64,000 nucleotides of DNA from Papaver somniferum (Eukaryota; Streptophyta; Magnoliopsida; Ranunculales; Papaveraceae): assembly GCF_003573695.1 (NCBI RefSeq), contig NC_039364.1, forward strand, positions 67,476,256-67,540,255. Direction: 5' to 3'. Below, in pieces: positions 12,427-24,597 of the stretch. The notes beneath the pieces were generated by a model. The model searched no databases. It was not told the DNA's origin and saw only the letters and a program-made list of their open reading frames with translations. Numbering within the stretch: position 1 is the stretch's first letter; the number at the start of each line of letters is the position of its first letter. The position numbers and the translations under genes were made by a program.

Positions 12427-14854
12427 TGTTAGAGCATAGCTCAGTCAACCTCGCATGCTTTGCTATCTCAAGCATGTTTGTCAATGTTAGTGATCAAAAC
12501 TATAAGTCTTGATTTATAGCCTAGATAGCTAAGTCTCGGACTAGGATAGAAAAGTGTAATTGATCTCAAGGACTTCATGGAGATTCATCATACAACGACT
12601 AAGATCTATACAAGGAACCGTGGAACTTCATTAACAAAAAGGTATGTGGATACTTGAACTTATCTATCACTCAAAAGTCTATCTCTTTTATCTCCTACTT
12701 CTTATGAAACAAAAGTCGTATGCTATATAGACTAGATCATACACATTTGAAATTTAGAGCTGAGCATTCATTGCTTATCTTTTATATCTAAATCGTGTGT
12801 TGGTAAAGTGTTTCGCTTTGATCAAGTTTATCTTCACCTAATGACGAAAATCATGAAAAGTTTCAATCACTTTGAGAATTTCTCTGACGTGAATCGGTCT
12901 GTGAATAACGGCTACATGGCGTCCTCTGAGAATGTCTCAATGATTGAAATGAGAGTTTATATTACATAACCATGTATTCCTTGAACCGAAGTCTTCGAAC
13001 TTTGTTGAGCAACAGAAATCGGGAGGACTGTGGAATTGGCTTGCCAAGTCCGCGAACCCAGTCCGCAGACTCAGTCCGCGAACTGTCGGAAGTTCTCAAC
13101 CGAGAATTTCTGCTGGATTTCCCGAAACCCTTTTGTGTGCTAAGTCCGCGAACTCATTCCGCGAACCCAGTCTGCGAACTGGCGGAAGTTCTCGTTCCGA
13201 GAATTTCTGCTGAGTTTGGAAAACTCAACCGATTAACTTAAGTCCGCGAACTTTCTTGTGAACTTAAGAGGTTATGATCTAAAGATGTGATCTGAACATG
13301 AAACATTAAATTACTAAGGAATACTTTATGCAAACCGTGGCTATAATGTTCATGAGCCGATTCAATCGAATCATCTTTGTTTCAATTGTGTCTTGTGTAG
13401 TTACATAAGATCTCATAGCAATTGAACAACTCTTTAACTAGTTCATTTAAGTCAATTGAACTAGTTATGGTGAAGAAGAACAAGGTTAATATGAAATTCT
13501 CATATGGTTAACCTTTTGGGTTACTATGTTGAACCAACATACACGTACACGTTTGGGCATGGTTTTCACGAACCCAGTAAACGTCTACCCAAGTGTGTGT
13601 GACAAGCTAAGTTTTCGATCTAACGGTTGAGAAATATTAGCTTGAATCTAAATCAGGTTTTCATCTAACAGTGAATAAGGATTGCTTTGTAACTAAGGAA
13701 AAACCTGATTTGAAGGTTACATAAAAGAGACATCTAGCATTGTGCAAAACTAATCCCCACACGTATGTGTGCTACTAGTGCGCCCGCTAGAGTCGATCTC
13801 CATTAACCTTTGATTTTCTTCTCTAAAATCAGGTTAACTACTTAAAGACTTCATTGGGATTGTGAAGCCAGACCGGTACTAATTTATCGTAGTTGTGTGA
13901 TCTGATCTTGCATCATCTATCGTACGAGTACAATCGATTGATTGGCTTGAGATCGTGAGAATTCTCCGATAGGCAATATAAAGAAGTCACAAACATCTTT
14001 GTCTCATTGTTTGTGATTCCTCGACAATCTGCTTGTGTAGTCAGGAAGGATTGTAGAGAGGTGATTGATTAATCTATGCTGTTCTTCGGGAATATAAGAC
14101 CGGATTATCAATTGGTTCCTGTTCACCTTGATTTTATATCAAAAGACAGAACAAACCTATGGTTTATCTGTGGGAGACAGATTTATCCTTTTATAGACTT
14201 TTCTGTGTGAGACAGATCTGCTTATTATCAAGTCTGTGATTTTGGGTTGCAGCAACTCTTGGTTGTGGGTGAGATCAGCTAAGGGAATCAAGTGCGCAGT
14301 ATCCTGCTGGGATCAGAGGCGTAGGAGTATAACTGTACCTTGGATCGGCGGGAGACTGATTGGGGTTCAACGATAGTCCAGTCCGAAGTTAGTTTGCAGT
14401 AGGATAGTGTCTGCAGCGGCTTAATACAGTGTGTATTCAATCTGGACTAGGTCCCGGGGTTTTTCTGCATTTGCGATTTCCTCGTTAACAAAACTTCTGG
14501 TGTCTGTGTTATTTCTTTTCCGCATTATATTTTATATAATTGAAATAATACAGGTTGTGCGTTAAGATCATCAACTTCTCTAAACCAACGTTTGGTTGTT
14601 GATTGTAGTTGATTGATCCTTGGACATTGGTCTTGGGTACCTTCCAAGTTATCTCTCTTTGATAAAGACTCGCATATTTCTATTTGCTTGAGTAAAGATC
14701 AAATAGAGAGATTGAGATAATAACTCCTTGAGATACTTTTTATCTAGATTGAGTCTGACTGTATAGTTGATTCTCTAGCAAAGTATTTCGGAGTTAGTCC
14801 ATACAGATTGCTAATCGAAATATTGGGTGGTGTTGTTAGACCCCCTCTTTTTCA
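12427..14854 (+). repeat. C2 5' LTR
   Basis: It is 2428 bp, TGTTAGAGCATAGC to TTTTTCA. It is about 135 bp longer than the 3' LTR, because a 'ccgcgaacccagtccgc'-type repeat block at about 12990-13110 is absent from 19820. Its TATA box reads TACATAAA at 13718-13725 instead of TATATAAA, so its promoter may be weakened. Confidence 0.95.
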
Positions 14855-14856
14855 AT

Positions 14857-14867
14857 TGGTATCAGAG
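14857..14867 (+). other. C2 primer binding site (initiator Met-tRNA)
   Basis: TGGTATCAGAG lies two bases after the LTR end. It is the usual copia PBS in plants. Confidence 0.95.
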
Positions 14868-14920
14868 AAGGCAAACACGTTTAAGACCTAACAAGTCCGT
14901 GTTTGTAGCAATCTGATTCT

Positions 14921-15487
14921 ATGGATTATAAAGTCTCAATTAACGCTTCACCAGGTTTTAAAAATAACCACAAGAAAAGGTATGACAAACTGATATCTCT
15001 TCAAAAAGGGTTGGATGAACAAATCCGGATCAACTATGGTCTTGTTGCTGAAATTGCAATTCTTAAGGATTTGATATCCGGAAATACTTCCCTTGAAAGG
15101 TTGAAAAAACTCAGTTGCTCCTCTCTCATGAAAAGTCATAAGTCAGATAGTAATCAACGACAGGATGTTGAGAAAACTGATATGACAAGGAACCAGTCAG
15201 ACGATCTTCAAAGTATAGGCTCATGCTGTGGTCCATCCGATCATATAAAACAATTTTGTATTTCCTTTAAAAAGAGTCTTAATGTTGCACGTAATCTTTG
15301 TAAGAAAGCTAAACAAATGTATGACTCTCTAAAAGTTCATACAACTCTACCAGGAAACTCTAAATCGAGAAGTATTAGTAGTATGGGTGCCTTTGCTGTA
15401 AGGTCTACATCTCCTTTTCAATGGTTTATTGATAGTGGATGTAGTCGACATATGACCGAAGACCACTTGGTTTGTATCATAGGTTGA
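14921..15487 (+). pseudogene. C2 gag remnant joined to protease start
   Basis: The 188-codon frame begins MDYKVSINASPGF, like C1's gag start, so the native gag start is kept. The UBN2 capsid domain that C1 retains is missing. What follows is a charged helical stretch, a degenerate cysteine/histidine knuckle (CCGPSDHIKQFC), a lysine-rich segment and the copia protease active site FIDSGCSRHMT near codon 175. The frame then stops at 15485 through a frameshift. The deletion therefore removed most of gag but left the protease catalytic Asp. Confidence 0.82.
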
Positions 15488-16520
15488 CTACGAAGGAGGT
15501 CCTGCAACGTTCGGAGATGGAAGTTGTTGCTACATTAGAAAAAAGGGAACGATCAAGCTACCCGGTGTTCCAGAAATCCATGATGTGGTATACGTTAAAG
15601 GTATGACTGCTAATCTTCTTTATATTAGTCAAATTTGCGACAAGGGCCATCGAGTTGTCTTCAATGCGAATGGATGTGACATTGTTGACAAATCCGGGAA
15701 GGTAATCTTTCAAGGAACTCGTGGTAAAAACAACTGTTATCTTCTTGATACTCAGTTTAGCAACCGCTGCAATTTGATAAGGTGGAATCTACACATCTTT
15801 GGCATGAGCGTTTTGGTCACATCAATTATCGCCTTCTAACTAAGATCATTAACAAAGAACTTGTTAGAGGCATTCCCAAAATCAATGCAAAGATTGAAGG
15901 TGTATGTGGTGCCTGTCAAAAGGGTAAGCAAATGAAAGTTCACCACAAATCATCACGAGATATTCTCACTAAAGCTCCACTTGATTTAATTCATATGGAT
16001 CTCTTCGGACCAATTCAACAACCCACTGTTGCCGGTAAGAAGTATGCTTTAGTTATGGTAGATGATTACACCGTATTCACTTGGGTTGCATTCCTATCTC
16101 ATAAGAATGAAACCCTGAGTGAATTCAATATTATTGTTAAAAGGATCCAGAACGAACAAGGTCGCAAACTAAAGAAAATTAGGAGCGATCGTGGTACTGA
16201 ATTCAAAGACACCGAGGTATTCGAATTCTGTGACGAACTGGGGATCATTCAACAATACTCACCACCAATTACTCCTCAAGCTAATGGAGTTGCTGAAAGA
16301 AAGAATAGGAACTTTCAGGAAATGTCCAGGGTAATGCTCCACAACAAAAACTTACCTTTAAGATTTTGGGGAGAAGATGTCTTCAAAGCATGCTACTTGA
16401 TCAACCGTGTGTATTTACGGTCTAAAACCCTTAACACTCCTTATGAGTTATGGTATGGAAGAAAATCCCATTCTACACTATCTCAGGATTTTTGGAAGTA
16501 AGTGTTATATTCTGAAAGAT
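15488..16520 (+). pseudogene. C2 protease tail, pre-integrase and integrase core, frameshifted
   Basis: The rest of the protease appears after a frame change (MTANLLYISQICDKG). The gag-pre-integrase zinc-binding part follows (HLWHERFGHINY ... CGACQKGKQ) from about 15782. The rve core comes next, with the D,D,E residues in place: HMDLFGP near 15993, RSDRGTEF near 16184 and GVAERKN near 16288. The protein inserts element cDNA into the host chromosome. A frame change near 16490 ends the open stretch; the next frame continues with FGSKCYILKDRE. All three catalytic residues survive although the reading frame does not. Confidence 0.9.
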
Positions 16521-17660
16521 CGAGAACATAAAGGGAAATTCGACACCAAAAGTGACGAAGGAATCTTTCTTGGCTACGCTTCTGATAGTCGTGGTTTTCG
16601 AGTTTTTAATCTCAGAACTCAAGTCATGATGGAATCTGCTAATGTTATCATCGACGACATTAGTAACTTTCGTCAAGATAGTCCTCCTGCTGGATTGCCT
16701 CCAACAGAGACAATTGAGAAAGTCAAAGAAATTCCAGAATCAGTTGAAGTTATCCCAACTATTACTGATCCTGACATTTCTAGTAACGAGGAGAAGAGCA
16801 CTGATCAAGCCATTCCTGATGAACAAGTACGTGTTCCTCCACGACATTTTTGGGTTCAAAGGGATCACGACCCCAACAACATTATTGGGGGAAGGGATTC
16901 TACAACCAATACAAGAGGTCAACTTCAAAATATATGCAATTTTGGTTGTTATCTTTCGCATGTGGAACCAAGGAATATTGATGAAGCTCTGAAAGATCCC
17001 TTTTGGGTGAATGCAATGCATGGAGAGTTAAATCAGTTTGAAAGACAAGATGTCTGGGAACGTGTACGTTGTCCTCCAAATGTCAATATTGTTGGTACCA
17101 AATGGATATTCAAGAACAAGTCTGATGAGTATGACACAATTGTCAAAAATAAATATAGACTTGTCGCTCAAGCATATTCACAGATTGAAGGAATTTATTT
17201 TGACGAAACCTTTGCTCCTGTGGCACGTCTTGAGTCCATTCGACTTTTATTGGCCCATGCCTGCTTTCTCAATTAAGTTGTTTCAGATGCACATAAAATC
17301 AGCGTTTCTGAATGGAATTTTAAAAGAGGAAGTCTATGTTGCTCAACCTAAAGGGTTAGAAAACCCTGATTTCCCTGATCATGTGATGAAGCTCAAAAAG
17401 GCGTTATATGAATTAAAACAAGCACCAAGAGCCTGGTTTGAGAAACTCACTACCTCTCTTATTAGAAAACGATTTTCAAGAGGAGGAGCTGATAAAACAT
17501 TGTTTACCAAATGGAGTGAGAAATATGTTGTCATTGCTCAAATCTATGTATATGATATCATTTATGGATCAAACTCTAAATAATTTGCAAAAGACTTTCA
17601 AGTCTCCCTTGCTAAAGAATTCGAAATCAGCAATGTTGGTGAGTTAAAATTTTCTTAGGA
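16521..17660 (+). pseudogene. C2 reverse transcriptase, frameshifted
   Basis: A linker (FLGYASDSRGFRVFN) leads into the copia RT_RVT2 fold: PFWVNAMHGEL at about 17000, VGTKWIFKNK at about 17095 and FDETFAPVARLESIR at about 17200. A frameshift near 17275 moves the rest (FLNGILKEEVYVAQPKG, LYELKQAPRAWF) to another frame. The catalytic box reads YVYDIIYG where copia RT has YVDDIIFG, so the first catalytic Asp is Tyr near 17550. The frame then stops at 17581. RT would copy the RNA genome in the particle; this one cannot be active. Confidence 0.9.
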
Positions 17661-17723
17661 TTACAGATTCAACAACATAAGGAGGGTATTTACTTACCCC
17701 AATAGAAGTACGCACGTAATCTT

Positions 17724-18488
17724 GTGTCAATATTTGGTCTGGATAAGTCATCTCCTAAGCTGACTCCTATGCCTACTACTGGTAAATTGCACAGGGATGA
17801 GAACGGAGCAAAAGTGGATCAAAAATTATATCGATCCATTATAGGTAGTCTTTTGTATCTTACAACTACTAGACCTGATATTTCTTTCAGTGTTGGTTGT
17901 TGCGCTAGGTTTCAGGCGGATCCAAAAGAATCTCATCTTGCAGCTGCGAAGAGAATCATACGATATATAAATCACACTGCTGGGTATGGTCTCTCGTATA
18001 CTTTTGATACTAATGCTGATCTTTCTGCTTATTCTGATGCTGATTGGGTAGGTTGTGTAGAAGACAGAAAAAGTACATCAGGGGGCTTCTACTATGTAGG
18101 TCTCAATCTTGTAGCATGGCATAGCAAGAAGCAAAATTCTCAATCCCTGTCTACATGTGAAGCAGAATATATTGCTGCCGGATCATGTTGTACTCAACTC
18201 CTATGGATGAAACAGATGCTTGCTGATTATGGAATTGATACTGGGATAATGAAAATCTTTTGTGATAACTCCAGTGCGATTCGAATTACTGAGAATCCTG
18301 TTGAGCACTCAAGAACAAAGCACATCGACATAAGGTACCATTTTATTCGTGATCTTTATGAAAATGGTATCATCAGTATGGAATTTGTGCCTTCCGAACA
18401 ACAATTGGATGATATTCTCACCAAACCCTTAGACACTGCAACTTTTCAACACTTGAGGCAGTCTATTGGTGTTGTTTTGGTTCATTAA
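17724..18488 (+). pseudogene. C2 RNase H domain
   Basis: An open 254-codon stretch covers the end of RT (GSLLYLTTTRPDISFSV) and the whole copia RNase H. The metal-binding residues are visible in AYSDADWVG, STCEAEYIA and CDNSSAI. The C-terminal motif HIDIRYHFIRD and the LTKPL end of copia pol are present. It would degrade the RNA strand of the hybrid. Because it lacks a start and its RT partner is broken, it is marked as a pseudogene fragment. Confidence 0.92.
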
Positions 18489-19272
18489 AACGTTTCATTG
18501 ACTCTTGCCCCTATGCTTATCCTTATCTTTTGGGAAATTGAGTCTGAAACTCCAATAAGTACATTCCAGTTCAGTTTCTGTAGGATTGTTGTTGTTATCG
18601 TTTTAGTATCTCTTTAGTGTTTCAAAATCCTTCTTTTCTTTCGAAATTAAGGTCGCTCTTGTTGTTCTCTCGGGAATGACATCAAATGTGGGAGAGTTCT
18701 TTTGAACTTGTGCTTAATGGTAAAATCTTGCGGGGAGTGCGGTTGTGGAATTTTATAGGGGTTATCTTGGTATGTATTCTTCTTTTGGTCATGAAATGTC
18801 TCTTGTGGAAATTTCATTATGATCCCATTCTTGTACCTTTGCCAATTTTATTGACAAAAAGGGGGAGAAATATTATAGTTCACACTACAAATACATATGG
18901 TTGTCGGATCATTGTGTAAGGGGGAGTGGTTTCCATTATCGAGATGGAGTATTGACTAAGGGGGAGTGATACATATCCCCGTAGTATTGTTGTTAAAGTC
19001 GTGATACAATTGGACTTTGATGTTATATAATAATACTATGGCACTGTATAATAATGATCGAGAATCTCGATTTCTCTCATTGTTATAGCTACGGATCTTC
19101 AACAACGATGGTGCTAAACTTACAACCTTTGGGATCATTGGAGTACTTGGAAGGACGAAGATTTCAAGGAACGTTGAAGATTAGACTATGGAATAGGAGC
19201 CACTAAATTTTATATTTTTTGTATTCCATATGTATTAATAGTTTTGTCACTAAAATTGACAAAGGGGGAGAT
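18489..19272 (+). other. C2 3' region with several purine tracts
   Basis: This noncoding stretch after pol carries GGGGGAG motifs at about 18862, 18920, 18960 and 19265. The last one (GACAAAGGGGGAGAT, 19258-19272) abuts the 3' LTR and is the functional polypurine tract. The others may be second initiation sites or relics. The stretch matches C1's 3' region. Confidence 0.8.
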
Positions 19273-21565
19273 TGTTAGAGCATATCTCGGTCAACCTCGC
19301 ATGCGTTGCTATCTCAAGCATGTTTGTCAATGTTAGTGATCAAAACTATAAGTCTTGATTTCTAGCCTACATAGCTAAGTCTCATACTAGGATAGAAAAG
19401 TGTAGTTGAGCTCAAGGACTTCATGGCGATTCATCATACAAAGACGAAGATCTATACAAGGAACCGTGGAACTTCATCAACAAAAAGGTATGTGGAGACT
19501 TGAACTTATCTATCACTCAAAAGTCTATCTGTTCTATCTCCTACTTCTTATGAATCAAAAGTAGTATGATATATAGACTAGATCATACACATTTGACCTT
19601 TCGAGCTGAGCATTCATTGCTTATCTTTTATCTCGAAATCGTGTGTTGGTAAAGTGTTTCGCTTTGATCAAGTTTATCTTCACCTAGTGACGGAAGTCAT
19701 GAAAAGTTTCAATCACTTTGAGAATTCCTTTGACGTGAATCGGTCTGTGAATAACGGCTACGTAGCATCCTCTGAGAATGTCTCAATGATTGAAATGAGA
19801 GTTTAAATAACATAACCATGTATTTCTGCTGGATTTTCCAAAACTCGTTTGTGTGCTAAGTCCGCGAACCCAGTCCGCGAACTGGCGGAAGTTCTCTTTC
19901 CGAGAATTTCTGCTGAGTTTGGAAAACTCAACCGATTAACTTAAGTCCGCGAACTTGCTTGTGAACTTAAGAGGTTATGATCTAAAGATGTGCTCTGAAC
20001 ATGAAACATTAAATTACTAAGGAATGCTTTATGAAAACCGTGGCTATAATGTTCATGAGCCGATTCAATCGAATCGAATCATCTTTGTTTCAATTGTATC
20101 TTGTGTAGTTACGTAAGATCTCATAGAAATTGAACAACTCTTTAACTAGTTCATTTGAGTCAGTTGAACTAGTTATGGTGAAGAAGAACAAGGTTAATAT
20201 GAAATGCTCATATGGTTAACCTTTTGGGTTACTATGTTGAACCAACATACACGTACACGTTTGGGCATGGTTTTCACGAACCCAGTAAACGTCTACCCAA
20301 GTGTGTGTGACAAGCTAAGTTTTCGATCTAACAGTTCAGAAATATTAGCTTGAATCTAAATCAGGTTTTCATCTAACGGTGAATAAGGATTGCTTTGTAA
20401 CTAAGGCAGAACCCTGATTTGAAGGCTATATAAAGGAAACATCTAGCATTATGCAAAACTAATCCCCACACGTATGTGTGCTACTAGTGCGCCCGCTAGA
20501 GTCGATCTCCATTAACCTTTGATTTTCTTCTCTAAAATCAGGTTAACGACTTAAAAACTTCATTGGGATTGTGAAGCCAGACCGATACTACTTTATCGTA
20601 GTTGTGTGATCTGATCTTGCATCTTTTATCGTACGAGTACAATCGATTGATTGGATTGGGATCATTAGAGTTCTCCGATAGGAAAGATAAAGAAGTCACA
20701 AACATCTTCGTCTCATTGTTTATGATTCTTCGACAATCCACTTGTGTAGTCAGGAAGGATTGTAGAGAGGTGATTGATTAATCTAGGCTGTTTTTCGGGA
20801 ATATAAGACCGGATTATCAATTGGTTCCTGTTCACCTTGATTTTATATCAAAAGACGGAAGAAAACCTAGGGTTTATCTGTGGGAGACAGATTTATCCTT
20901 TTATAGAATTTTCTGTGTGAGACAGATCTGTTTATTATCAAGTCTGTGATTTTGGGTTGCAGCAACTCTTGGTTGTGGGTGAGATCACCTAAGGGAATCA
21001 AGTGCGCAGTATCCTGCTGGGATCAGAGGCGTAGGAGTACAATTGTACCTTGGATCGATGGGAGACTGATTGGGGTTCAACTATAGTCCAGTCCGAAGTT
21101 AGTTTGCAGTAGGCTAGTGTTTGTAGCGGCTTAATACAATGTGTATTCAATCTGAACTAGGTCCCGGGGTTTTTTCTGTATTTGTGGTTTCCTCGTTAAC
21201 AAAACTTCTGGTGTCTGTGTTATTTCTTTTCCGCATTATATTTTATATAATTGAAATAATACAGGTTGTGCGTTAAGATCATCAACTTCTCTAATCCAAC
21301 CTTTGGTTGTTGATTGTAGTTGATTGATCCTTGGACATTGGTCTTTGGTACCGTCCAAGTTATCTCTCTTTGATAAAGACTCACAGATTTCTATTTGCTT
21401 GAGTAAAGATCAAATCGAGAGATTGAGATAATAACTCCTTGAGATACTTTTTTATCTAGATTGAGTGTGACTGTCTAGTTGATTCTCTAGCAAACTATTT
21501 CAGAGTTAGTCCATACAGATTGCTAATCGAAATATTGGGTGGTGTTGTTAGACCCCGCTTTTTCA
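19273..21565 (+). repeat. C2 3' LTR
   Basis: It is 2293 bp, TGTTAGAGCATATC to TTTTTCA, followed by the AACTT duplication. About nine differences are visible in the first ~150 bases against the 5' LTR. The TATA box TATATAAA is intact at 20427-20434. Confidence 0.95.
20427..20434 (+). promoter_or_regulatory. TATA box of the C2 3' LTR
   Basis: TATATAAAGGAAAC matches the position and sequence of the C1 LTR TATA boxes. Transcription from it would read out rightwards into element A. Confidence 0.7.
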
Positions 21566-21570
21566 AACTT

Positions 21571-22400
21571 AACCATAAAGTGCTGGAGCCATGGAGAGCT
21601 GGCTTGATTACGGAGTGCTGGAGACATAGAGAGTTGGCTTGACCACGGAGTGCTGGAGCCATGGAGAGTTGGCTTGACCACAGAGTGATGGAGCCATGAA
21701 GCGTTGTAGGTTGAGTGACTGGTGTTCCTCGTACTGGCGCGCTGCTGGTTCGGTCATGGAGCGGAGATATTGGCACAATACTTGTTCGGTTATGGAGCAT
21801 GAGTGTGGTGCGCCTAGTCATATATTCCTGTTCATGGAGAAATAAGGAATCCTTATTCTGTTCAAACTCTAGAAACTGTGTTCGTATGAAAAGGGGTATC
21901 GACCCTCTTCTGATTTTGTTGTTCGTCCGGCTCCGTGCTTTCATCTGCAGCATCTGGCTCCTCTTCGTCATTTGTTAGTGGTGGTAGAGCGAGCATTAAT
22001 GGCAACAAAGTAATCTCCAACATTTATAATCAACGGCAGGGCCAGCCAGGAGAACTCAAAGGTAAGTGCTCTCGCATGTATCCACCCAATAGTACCATCG
22101 ATCTTCTCCATAATGTGTAATAAGGCTCTGACTCCAGAAGAATGAGTATCTAACCTCTCCAGTGGATTTCAGAATTTACCAAACTCCATTGCGATCTTGG
22201 TATAGATGGATGAAATATATGCTCGGCAATGATCATGTCAGTGCTAATCTCGGAGATTGTGGTTGCGTTGCTGGTCCATCCTTGATTTTAGGTTATTTGG
22301 TGCCTAGACTTTCTGATTGCAATGATGATATATTGTGGATGCTTGCATGGTCGAAATCTTCTGGAGCCATTGGGTGAAGTAGACGAGCTGAGAGCGTTTC
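21571..22400 (+). other. Element A internal region near its antisense side, unrecognised
   Basis: The first 150 bp continue the short 'agtgctggagccatgga' repeats. A plus-strand frame from 21935 (a serine/glycine-rich start) runs into a possible splice donor 'aaggtaagtgc' near 22062. Another short frame is at 22162-22377. By position these could be exon remains of an antisense gene like those in E and F, but there is no recognisable domain and the call is weak. Confidence 0.3.
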
Positions 22401-23330
22401 GTTGCTGATGTGCTGCTATCAAGTCTTTAAGGACTTCGTTCCAAGCGATATCCTTTGAACCGTCTTATAAATCTTGGACTATTGCATGGAACGGGATGCG
22501 GTGAGCAGTCCCTAGTTATACTTCTGTTAGATCCGATGGCGCGACCGGAAATGTGAATGTATCTCTGTGGCGTACTTTTGGGGTCTTTGATGCGCGTGTA
22601 CGACTTCATGTTGAGAAATTCTCGCGGCTCGTAAAACTTCGACAATGATGATGTTGAAATCGGAAATAACCTGGTTGAGGTCAGTGAAGGCATCCAATTC
22701 TGGTAGTCCCCATGTGTAATTATACTGAACCTATTTTCTCGTGGAAGATGTGCTTCTGCTGCATTCACTGGTAAGGTGGTGACTGCGTTTAAGCTTCTAA
22801 ACATGCAGGAGGCTTCAGTCCCCAAGTATAACCTACTTTAATTGCATCGCTTTGAATCCACACCTATGGGTTTTGATAAAATCTTATCATACTCTCCTGG
22901 ATGTGACGCTGGGATGCTTGGAATATCACATGGACAAAACATTCTGGATAACGAAGAGGTAGAAGTGAGGGAGTTATGTTGTTAATCATGTCTCCCTCTG
23001 TCTCTTCAAGAAAAATGTTTCGGTCGCGTATCTGGAGTTATCTCATGAATGCCTGATTGTTGTCGGGGATGGACCGTGATGAGCAGTCCCCAGTCGCACT
23101 TCTCTTTGGTTACTGAAGATGTTTTCTCTGAGTAGGCTTGGGATCCGTCGGGGCCTCGTCAGGCGCCTTCTAGATAGAGAGGTGATGATATTATTACGCT
23201 ACACCTTTGAAGGGTGGATGACCTTGTCGTGGCTATGATTTTTGGTTGGTCGTGTCTTCTGAGCTTTGTCAGTAAAGGGATCTCGTGTAGAACCTCAGTC
23301 CCCAAGTGTGGTTTACATGTTTATATCTTG
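22400..23330 (-). pseudogene. Protease remnants of element A, duplicated segments
   Basis: On the minus strand the stretch near 22710-22560 matches E's degenerate protease: a TWGL... segment, then ISDFNIIIVEVLRAARIS, compared with E's VSEFNIITVKTLKARRIS. Related DWGLL-type segments recur near 23080 and possibly near 23300, so the block seems to have been copied locally. Stops and frame changes are everywhere. No catalytic D-S/T-G is preserved. The function is lost. Confidence 0.55.
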
Positions 23331-23689
23331 TATGGTCGGTGAGTTGACCATGATAAAGACATCATCTTGTATCGGTACTGGTGACTCTATTACTTCTTCC
23401 ACGTGAAACTAAAACATAGAGAAGTATGGATTACCTTTGTAGTGGTTGTTGTTATGGTAAAGCTCTGAAAAATGAGAAGCAACAGTTCTTGGTAACAGAT
23501 GTGATCGGAAGAGAATACATCGTCGTGGGAACCAAAATAGGTTGGCTGAAATTGCATGGGGGTCCATGGAAGCAAAGGAATTGGATGGATGCGTAAGCGA
23601 GTAAAGCTCCCACGACCACGAGGTTTGGAGGGATGGATCAGAAAGTGGCCACAACTACGAACCTTGGTTGGCGATCCTTTTCAGGGAGG

Positions 23690-23950
23690 AGTGTCGACTT
23701 CTGGAGAAAACGTTAAAGCGGAGCGGCTCTTGGAGAGGAGCATTGAAGCGGATTCTAGAGCGAAACATTGAATATGAGCGGCTTCTGGAGGTGAGACGTT
23801 GAAGCGGCTCTTGGAGCGAAATGTTGAAGAGGAGCGGCTTCTGGAGGTGAGACGTTGAAGCGGCTCCTGGAGCGAAACGTTGAAACGGAGCGGCTTCTGG
23901 AGAGAAAAGTAGAAGCGGCTCCTGGAGCAAAGTTTGAAGCGCCAACGCAA
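23690..23950 (+). repeat. Minisatellite in element A's gag region
   Basis: Units such as 'gcggctcctggagcgaaacg' alternate with 'gagcggcttctggaggtgag' over about 260 bp. They keep the minus-strand frames open and produce low-complexity reading frames that I do not regard as genes. E and F have no such repeat at this place. Confidence 0.8.
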
Positions 23951-23954
23951 CACG

Positions 23955-24531
23955 TATGAGAACTTGAAAATATATCTCGGCGCTGCACCTTAGAGAAATA
24001 AAAAGTCTCACACACATGCTCTGTCATAGATTACATGGTTTTGTGAACAGAGTCCCTAGAAAGCATTAATGCATAACTCCACTAACTGATGTTCGGTCAC
24101 ATTTGGTTTATGACAATCTAACGCCCAAATTATGAATCCCTTGACTAATCGTTCGGATGTTCATTGTTTCGCTCCTTTTGAGTTGTGGCCATGTATGTCT
24201 GAGCCTTAGCAAAAACTTCTTGTATTTCTATCGTATCAGCAATGGTAATAAGGGATCGGCTTCCTCTGGCTCCCCCAATCTCTTGTCCTGATGGTGGAGT
24301 AGCAACGGCTCTGGTGACTGTTGGAGGTGTCACACTTGAAGAAACGTTGGGAGTGGAGGCAGCGGCTCTGGCTCTGGTGACTGGAGGTGTAACGCATGAA
24401 GGAACGTTTTCCGCGCCGCTGGTGTTGAAAGGTGGCGTATTAATGCCACTGGAAGAAACGTTAATACCAAGAGTAATCTTAGCGCTAGTGATTTCAGGGT
24501 TTGTTGCTGATCCGGACCTGAGTTCTACCAT
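23955..24531 (-). pseudogene. gag: Element A gag N-terminus, truncated
   Basis: The ATG at 24531 (MVELRSGSATNPEI) lies just after the PBS and aligns with E's gag start (MVELRSVSAIN). Shared motifs are TPPVTRARA and TIADTIEIQE, then an EHPND segment that belongs to the gag core. The frame stops at 24145. The sequence then jumps to the MTEHVCETFYFSKVQRRDIF segment near 24027, which in E and F lies at the start of the protease region. Most of the capsid core is therefore deleted. Gag would package the RNA. Confidence 0.75.
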
Positions 24532-24597
24532 CTTGAGATCGGGATTTAAAAAATGAAATTGGAAATTGGAAATTGGTATTGCAACCGACAGATTAAT

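Larger units (their letters stand above)
12427..21565 (+). mobile_element. Copia element C2 with AACTT target-site duplication
   Basis: This is a complete plus-strand Ty1/copia insertion: 5' LTR 12427-14854, PBS 14857-14867, coding remnants 14921-18488, polypurine tract 19258-19272 and 3' LTR 19273-21565. Both LTRs run TG...CA (TGTTAGAGCA to TTTTTCA). The 5-bp duplication AACTT flanks it perfectly at 12422-12426 and 21566-21570. The central gag is deleted, and integrase and RT are broken by frameshifts, so the copy is inactive. It is inserted in element A. The family is the same as C1. Confidence 0.96.

Noticed and set aside
12095..12512. Overlapping tryptophan/glycine-rich plus-strand frames
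   Set aside because: Short tandem repeats keep three frames open; the last part runs into the C2 LTR.
14857..14867. tRNA-like sequence TGGTATCAGAG
   Set aside because: It is the primer binding site next to the LTR, not a tRNA gene; no cloverleaf surrounds it.
23655..24027. Serine/arginine-rich minus-strand frames
   Set aside because: They come from a minisatellite in element A; only the first ~20 codons (MTEHVCETFYFSK) match the family.
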